A stretch of DNA of 64,000 nt, taken from assembly GCF_964204645.1 (NCBI RefSeq), contig NC_134031.1, positions 3,145,001 through 3,209,000 of the forward strand, given 5' to 3'. This document shows positions 56,354 to 64,000 of the stretch, one piece after another (the first letter of the stretch is position 1; each line of letters opens with the position of its first letter). Position numbers and translations under genes: made by a program. Source of the DNA: Tubulanus polymorphus. Lineage: Eukaryota; Nemertea; Palaeonemertea; Tubulaniformes; Tubulanidae. The notes beneath the pieces were generated by a model, which saw only the letters and a program-made list of their open reading frames with translations, was not told where the DNA came from and made no database searches.

Positions 56354-59300
56354 ACACATCTTCGATCAGGACAAAAATGTTCTCAGGCAGACTTTTTCAA
56401 ATGGATTTACTCATCAATTTGTTTGTCTATCACGCTGGATGATAAGAATGGCGTTCCAGCACACACATGATGCGCTACAACAAAGTTATAATCCGTACTG
56501 AAAATTAGATCATTCTCAATGAACTTTGTACAGGACTTAAAGTCTCCCAAATGAAAATGTGGTCAAACAAGTCATCAAATAGGTAGATTGACGTTCCATG
56601 GTTTCGTTTTAATGGAAATTGATTTACTGATGCGAAAAAAAGATTCGAATCTTATTGAAATGTAGAAGAAATTGAAGCGTGGTAACCGAGTAACCACTAG
56701 CCAACCTGGCGGATCCTCACCTGCCAAACGTGGAATCCTCGATTGCCACAGTAGCGGCGCCGGTACCCCATTGAATTCGAACCATTGTGAAAAGTACAAA
56801 TGATTATGTGTTTCACAGATTTCTCCGTGGTTACGTAAAATATGTCGTTTGTTTATGATACCGTACAATATATATATACTCATATAAATGATATTCAATT
56901 GATCGTTACTTCTATCGATACAGATACTCCATAACTCAACGTTTATTTCGTGTTACTGCTTTTAGAATTGAAACTTCCCTATTGTAAAACAATAACTGAC
57001 ATCAATGTCACAGTCGCTCTTCAATTTCTGAGTGAACAGCGATCTTTTAAAAATCGAGGTAACTGACCGAACTCTTTTATACAAGATTTTGAATAAGTCA
57101 ATGAAAGTTCTGTGAATGTTCGGCAATTTTGACTGATATTTTTCGCACAACTACAACTTCACTGATAACTGATTTTTAGGTAAAACGTATTTTCGAATCT
57201 GTATTCCACGGGTGCGTCCGGAGGACACATTTGTACAAAAGAATTCCAAAGGACTCAACAAAGGATTAAACCTCGAAATTTTTACAAAATATGACCCCAG
57301 GACGCTCCCGTAATTATTCGTCTTTTGTGCTTTAATCTATTTAATTTATACATGTATTCATTGTGGAAAATATATCTTGTCATGAATCTACATGTTCCTT
57401 AGATGAATAAGTGACGGGGAGAAGTGACGTCTGAGCACCAGTACTCAGTACCCAGGTAACAAAAACCGGTTACTCCCAGTTAGCTGCGAGCACTCCAACA
57501 GTTGGAGTGTGTTTTCCCACAAGAATTTACGGTACCGCCCGCCGTCACTGACTGCCGGACTCGGACACCCTAACACCACCGTACAGTTTCTATAGTAAAT
57601 CTAACACTTTCAGACCTGTCAGACGATTATAGACTATTTCAAGATTCAAGTCGAGACAACGTCAGTCTACAAACAATCAACGGATAATTTTCACCTGTGA
57701 CCGATCAACATCTTAATTACGCCGATAGTCTTACTTTTTCTTTTTCACATCTTTCGGAATTTCCACTGCAGCTTTATATTTGAGAAACCCATAGAGTAAA
57801 AGCTTATCCACAATGCTATATACTAAATAGAACAAATTCATTCACTCTTCGCTCAATTCCTACGGTCTAGCCAGGATTATACTCGCTCCGCTACCTCAGA
57901 TTAGACAATAAAAGGTTTAACCACTCGTAATTAGCCAACCACCTGTCAAATGTATTTCCATACTAATCCCATCATGGCATCAAACCATTAGCGCAACAGT
58001 TATCATCTAGTTGAATATGACTTCAACATAGCTATGCTTCATTCTATGAAGCTGGACAGGCTTAGGTCATCTAAAATCTAAGTTTTCTTGAATCTACATA
58101 AGCTGTTCGCTTTCTACTCATTAACCTTCTAGATGAAATAGGACAAGACCTAGCGATGTTTGTTGGGTGGATGCAAAGCTTTATCAAAGTCGTACGGTAA
58201 CAGACGAACGCGTTGCGTAATGACTACGTCATTAATAATCCATTCCGCAGACGGCTGAATTACTCAGCGAGTCTGTCCCATACATCCTTTCCCCCTAAAC
58301 TCATTTCCTGTAAAACTTCAACCATTTTACACGACGGCGCGGTTCCAATTTCGCAAAATACAATTAAGCTCAGCTGCTTCACTGATCACAAGGAGAAAAT
58401 CTAATCCTGATAAACTTTTTGAAATTGTACCCCGGTTTTGAGATGTGCGCGTTTAGAAAACACTAAGCTGCTTATATAACACAGAAGGACAGTGACGCCA
58501 CCAAAAAGGTGATCAAAAGGTAGAGGCCTACGCGACTGAGATCCGACGCCTTAAGGGGAAAAAGTTTTGTAGTTATATATAGCGATAGATGACATATTGT
58601 CTTGGCTAAGCTTCTGAGAACCTTAGTGTCGGTGGTGACCCCTGGTGGTTTAGGAGACGTCTCAGTACACAGAGTATACGGAGTATCCGGTCACCCTCAG
58701 GAGTAGTTGAAGGTCAAGCTAGCTCGTTGAATATAAACGTCGCGATATCTAAACGAATTAAACATATCAAGTGATTCGTTAACATGTTACGTCCTTTGCC
58801 AGACAATCAGCGATTACAATTTCGTAGAGACAATCTCGTAACCCTTCTCGTTTGGAAAAAATCAATTTCTCTTCTGGCCGTCGCCGTTAATACTCGATCG
58901 TTAATTTCTGTCGTCGCGTTTTCGCAATCACTTTGTCCTTGGGTTAATTACTGGCGTAATTAATTGAAATGGAAAGTGCGCAACAGTTAATTAGCTGGTA
59001 GTTCTGTCCGCAGGGGAGGTACGTATCAGGCGTGAATCCGTCATCTGCTTAGACGGAACTGTTTTAGCACCCGCGATAACCTGGCAAAAGCCCTTCACTT
59101 TTTATTTGTCAAATTACGGCTAAAAAGGTATACAACATCCAGTCTACTTTATATGGTTATTCTATGTTATAATGAATAGCGTTAAAAGGGTTAATATCTT
59201 CAATATCTAATAATTCTACCATGGATTCAAATCTTTATGGAACTGGTTTTTGCACCGTTTTATGAACTAGCTTAATCTTTAACCTCGGGTTTCATTCAAA

Positions 59301-62300
59301 TGTCTTGAGTCGAGTTATTCCCACTGTTCCTTGGTTATTGAAAAACGTGACATGACGTGACGTAACTGGCATTATCGATCCACGCTGATTACGAACGAGT
59401 TTCAACCACCGACAACTCGAGCGAAGCGGCCAACGATTTTTTCAACCATGAAAATTAATCAACGAAAGAATAATCACGTTGTGTTATCGATAGAATCACT
59501 CCTCGATCGGCATTTCGCTAAAACATTTTTATTTGGCTTCGGCCAATGTTTAATTACTTTTTCGAGTCAATTGCACGGCGAGGAATGGACGGGCTTTTCT
59601 CCTGAGAAATGCGGCCGGCTTTGTTGTGCGGGAACGTCGACATTTGGCTAAATGATTATCGACAAATACGTTATTAGGACGAGAAAAACAACGGCGCCAG
59701 ATCGCAATGAATTAACCGAGGCCAACGACACCGTGTGACATCAATAACATCGCATATTTACCAATGTTTTAAGCGGAAACAATTACGAGCCAAAAATGCC
59801 GTGTTAGACAACACGATTGCCATACGTGGTAAATATCGTGTTTACGTGATTCTGATTATATGTGCTCAATATGGCATTGTTACATGTTATTTCATAATAT
59901 AAATGCAAAGTAATTACAAAGAATTGAAATTCTATAGTGCTAAGTTTTAAAACACTTATCTCGTACGCGATTAAGACCAAACAATAAGTTAATCACTGAC
60001 TAAAAAGTGTATTTAGAATACTCATGAGCTTGGCTTCCTGTCCTTGATCAGTAACAGCTTGGAATACTCCATTGCTTTAGGCATCCGCCAATGTTTTAAG
60101 CATTCGAACCTGCCTGATGGTATCGAGACTTCCAAAGGTGTCTCACGACGCCATCAGGTCCGAATGTGACAGGATGAGCTTCAGGGTACCTATGATCGTC
60201 GGTACTGGTAGGTGGACCGGCGAGCTCAGGGTAGGATCTAGGGTCTGATTCAGGGAGGGGTGCACCCCCAAAATTTTTGGAAATATAGAGAAAAGCTGTG
60301 AGAGAATTTAAACTTACACATGTTTACATTTTTCCGTAAAATTTCTGGACAACTTCATATTTCAAAAGGGGACGCGCACCTCCAGCACCGGCCTCCTCTT
60401 GGATTCGCCTCTGGAGCTACGTGGCACCATACTGAGAGGAATATTGAGACTTCAGTTGCAGATTCGGTCAATCGCTAAAGCGATCAAATTGCGCAATTCC
60501 CACATTCAGTAAACCCGATTGAAAGATAACTGACCAATACGAATTTCGTATTTCACGTGCTTCGATTCAGATATTACTTGAAAACGAACTTACTTGGACT
60601 CAAAAGAGAAACGTTACTGGTTGGGTCTTGGCGTTTAGCGGCGACCGGAACTCAGAAGATAGCAAAAGATTTATTTCTCGACTTGGTTTCACCGTCCGTT
60701 TACCATCAAACACCGAATAAGGTTGATCAAACCTTAAGCCGGGACGAACTCAACTCATCCCTGTTTAACTATCCACACCCGTTTGAGGTGATCATTTCCG
60801 AATTCCGCCGACGTTTTTTGAAACGTGTTAAAACGTCACAACCCGATGGAACGTACCCAATTTTGTATTCTTTCCGCAAGGTCCAGACAGCCTGTAATCC
60901 TGTTAAACTCGCTGTTTAAACAATTGTAATCTGAATAATTAAGGCTCACCGGTCACAAGAGACTCCTAATGTACGTAACAGCTCGTGAACCAAGCTGCTA
61001 CGATACGATATGTGACAATATGAGTTTCCATTCCGAAACGCGGATTTCGGCACAAGCTGGTCACTGGATGCGTGGTTAGAGAGTAACGAGTCTACGAGCT
61101 TGGCTAGCAGCAAAAATTGAGTTAATCAGTCGTACACCGACGGTAAAGGAGTAAGCTACGTCCCTCGTCACAGGCGAATCTAATGAAGCCACAGAGCTGC
61201 GTGACTCTTCTTTTTATAACTGGTTGTGTTTTCGTGCTCTGCGGTGGCGAATACCTGGTTTGAAGGCCCCGAGAGCCCCCTCTCAGTCTGCTTAGATTCT
61301 CATGTCGTCCCGAGCCGAAAGTCAGTAATCTGACTCTGCTGGAACGATTTAGCCCACAGGCTGGATAGAATTTCTTCGTCGAGCAAAATGTTCCATACTC
61401 CGCACATGCTGCAGAGATTTGAGATGTAAACCGTGTGTTGATTGACGGTCCAGATCTTAATTTTTAGTTATATATAATACTTATATATACATCGTAAGTT
61501 TGATTCTTGGAGCCGACATTAATTTCTCGGTGTTGAAAGCTCAGAATTTCTCAGCTGTGTGCGTGCTCAGTTAGAATAAGATTACGATTATTTTGAATGG
61601 AAATAAAGTTATCATTAGTCGAAATATGACTTTTTATTGCAAACCGCAGGAAATGCTGGCATTATTGGGATTCGAACACGAGAGTCTTTACGTGCTCAGT
61701 TTATTGCGATGACGCGTGCTCAGTGTGCCTTTTACGACATCCGGCCTTTTGTTGTCGGTAGATTACGTAAGAGTCGTTGGCGCAGAGCTCTAAAGAATGA
61801 CGAGTTTGAATTACTAATGCTCTTAGAATAAATCGTGATTGAGAGATGGCAAATCTACGATCAGAGGCGAGAGAGCGGAAGAGATGGGAGGCGGTTATAT
61901 CATTCCTCATCATTTACACGACTTGCTGTCCACCCTGAAAATCCATCAGGCCCTAAACGATTAGTTCCACTCATTTTTGATTCAGAGGAAAATATTGAGC
62001 AGAAACGTTGTACTTCGTTATATCAACTGAACAAAGACCGCTCTGAAAGGCCATCATATCACATCCTCGCTTGCCAGGGGTCCGGTATCACTCCCGAACT
62101 CGCTTCCATCAGCCCCCTGGCCTCACGAAGCGTGATTTCATTACTGGCGCTGTTGCGCATGACGTCATATATCGATTTGCAAAATACTTCCTTGTTCAGT
62201 AAAACGTTCGCTGATTGATCCATTAAAGGGGAAAACCAATAGAAGCCTAAAGTCGTTTGTTACAAGCGCTGTGATTGGTACGACCGGATTCTGGTCGGTT

Positions 62301-64000
62301 AGTAACGACTACAACGACTCGTGAGGTCAAGGGGTTCGGCGAACAGCTTTAGCGTAGTGGGTTCGAATCCCTTGACGGGTGAAGATGCCATATCAGAGCT
62401 TCACTTTAAAACTCAGATCCCTGTTCAGTTCCAACTAAATCGAACACGTATCCATGCACCCGCATGTTCGCTGCATGTTCGCTGGAACGAAAAAAATCTG
62501 TATAATATTCGATTGAACTTGCAAAGTTTGACCGACCGCGGTTTCGAGGAAGCACGCAACCTTGATGAGGAAGTGTAAACCGCAGATAAGGATGGTTTTC
62601 GCGATCAATGCCACATAAAACAACTGTGAGCGCGCTTTAGGTGACGAAATGGATCGTAAATCGTGGGATCAAGAGTAGCTTGTTTACCTTAAAGGCTTGT
62701 CATGTACTCGCTGATCCCTCGGCCTCGCGTATATCGTATTATCAACGAAAAAACTTCCGTCCTAATGGGGTTTATATTGTGCGTTAATATTTTATAGTTG
62801 TTCATAGAAAGTGCGGATGATCATGATCGAGTGCGATACAAATTGGCGACATCCAGAGCTGGTCGGGGATAACGCGTCAGTGACGAATAATAAGATAGTC
62901 TAATTTGCCGTGACGTATGGCGCGTCTAGCGATTTATCGGCGACGTTAATATCGTTGAACACACGTACTGAAGGGTAAATCCCATGAGTTGAAAACATCG
63001 AAAGTATATTATAAATATAGAGTACCGTATATATATATAATGATTGTCCCATGTTTGTATTCGCAGAGGAGTTGATAGTCAGTCAGAGCATAGACGTCTT
63101 AAGTAAAACTAGTTTATACGTCCATGGTTGCAGTTTGTGAAATGCCAAACGAGCAACAGATTGCGATTGTCAAGTGAACCTGCACTTGATGATTTTTAAT
63201 GGATTTATTCCTCTAACGTTTCGAGGTTGTAACTAAACATCATCGTCAGAAAAACGAGAAAAAATATATTTGATATTAAATCCGTTTACCAGTCATGTTA
63301 TTGTCAACTTTGCTCGACTCTATTCGACAAACTCTTGGTCTTATAGACGGACCGATAGACGACCGACAACTTAAGCCGCCTGACCACTGGTCAGTTTTTA
63401 TTGTATTTGAGATAAATCCCGAAATCATCAGGTGGATTTACGCCCGATGTTAGCACACTCCGCCTCAATCGTGACCTAAAATGTACTTTCAAGTCTTCAA
63501 TAGAAAATTTATCTTGGTTATATTTTCTACGGTTTTGCGTGCGACGTATCGCCGTTGATGGATTCTCACGATAACGCGCCATCCATCACCATTCTATCCG
63601 TTGTTACTCGCCATTTCACACAATTTGCGTTGCAATTCGTTATTCGATATTTCGGCTGATTGCGACGATTTTAAAATGCGATCATCGCCGTTTAGCGTCG
63701 ATATCTGGAATTTAAACGCAGCGACCGCATGCGATACCGCAGCTAAATGTCATGTTTCACTGCTTCGACTCGTTATTCGGGCGCACTTACTTTTAAACGG
63801 CATTTTCTGACGCCGTAAAAAAAAACAGGTGCAATTTTTCTCTTTCAAATTGATAATCAAAGGTAAGTGAGTGAATCATCAATAACAAATGAAGATTGGC
63901 GTTTTCTGTGATTAATTAAATTTCATGATTCGCATTTTCTATTCAATGAATTTTCATGCAATTTGGATGATGAATTAGAATATTGCGTGTTCTACGTCAT
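56354..64000. other. Intergenic, no gene supported
   Basis: Short frames up to 127 codons (61835-62218, 60557-60919) match no family I recognise and have no splice or signal features. A tRNA-like fragment lies near 62326-62376: GTCAAGGG and CCCTTGAC pair around a segment containing GGTTCGAATCC. An isolated T-loop on the minus strand is near 61668. AT-rich tracts at 61468-61490 and 63019-63040 are simple sequence. Confidence 0.45.

Noticed and set aside
61660-61730. Possible tRNA on the minus strand (GTGTTCGAATCCC)
   Set aside because: The T stem does not pair and no cloverleaf forms; it is at most a tRNA-derived fragment.
62321-62390. Possible tRNA gene on the plus strand
   Set aside because: A B-box-like GGTTCGAATCC and an 8-bp pairing are present, but no A box, anticodon arm or matching acceptor stem can be drawn.
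1-64000. CRISPR arrays, operons, bacterial islands or integrated viruses
   Set aside because: Introns, TATA boxes, AATAAA signals and animal receptor genes identify a eukaryotic nuclear region; no regularly spaced repeat array, polymerase, integrase or capsid-like frame was found.

Overview
This is nuclear DNA of a multicellular invertebrate animal. Genes are sparse, GT-AG introns can be placed by phase, TATA boxes and AATAAA signals are visible, and short inverted-repeat transposons (MITEs) are common. The receptor families and the style of the MITEs suggest a lophotrochozoan such as an annelid, mollusc or nemertean. That assignment is inference; no marker in the window settles it.

Positions 1-21700 hold a tandem array of six related two-exon genes for tiny secreted peptides, all on the plus strand: copy 1 at 1503-2110, copy 2 at 7962-8129, copy 3 at 9225-10112, copy 4 at 13432-14608, copy 5 at 16251-17043 and copy 6 at 20351-20870. 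In copies 3-6 the first coding exon carries only seven bases (ATGATAG). The second exon encodes a conserved signal peptide, a short acidic spacer ending in Leu-Ile/Tyr-Arg, and a variable C-terminal peptide with one two-cysteine loop. Each unit also repeats its promoter, intron, 3' UTR, a pyrimidine tract (copies 3-5) and about 0.5-0.8 kb of 3' flank. Two orphan pieces, a promoter near 4850 and a 3' flank near 18850, show gene loss or rearrangement. Copies 1 and 2 lack the ATGATAG start and appear to start elsewhere. An intronless GPCR gene on the minus strand (3227-4216) lies inside the array. A 1.5-kb foldback element separates copies 3 and 4.

Positions 23583-33346 (minus strand) hold an ionotropic glutamate receptor that I assembled from seven exons whose phases agree. 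Its signal-peptide exon joins in phase to the start of the ligand-binding domain, so the predicted protein (about 485 residues) has no amino-terminal domain. Its glutamate-binding residues are mostly kept, but the M3 gate motif and the Q/R site are strongly altered.

Positions 33347-50581 contain MITEs, foldback pieces and duplicated segments but no gene I can recognise. Two more intronless rhodopsin-class GPCRs follow, at 50582-51667 (minus) and 55268-56353 (plus), both resembling invertebrate peptide receptors. Positions 56354-64000 show no supportable gene.

The most novel content is the fast-diversifying secreted-peptide array and the short, gate-altered glutamate receptor. The array plus nearby orphan peptide-type GPCRs invites a ligand-receptor test, but the sequence proves no such link.
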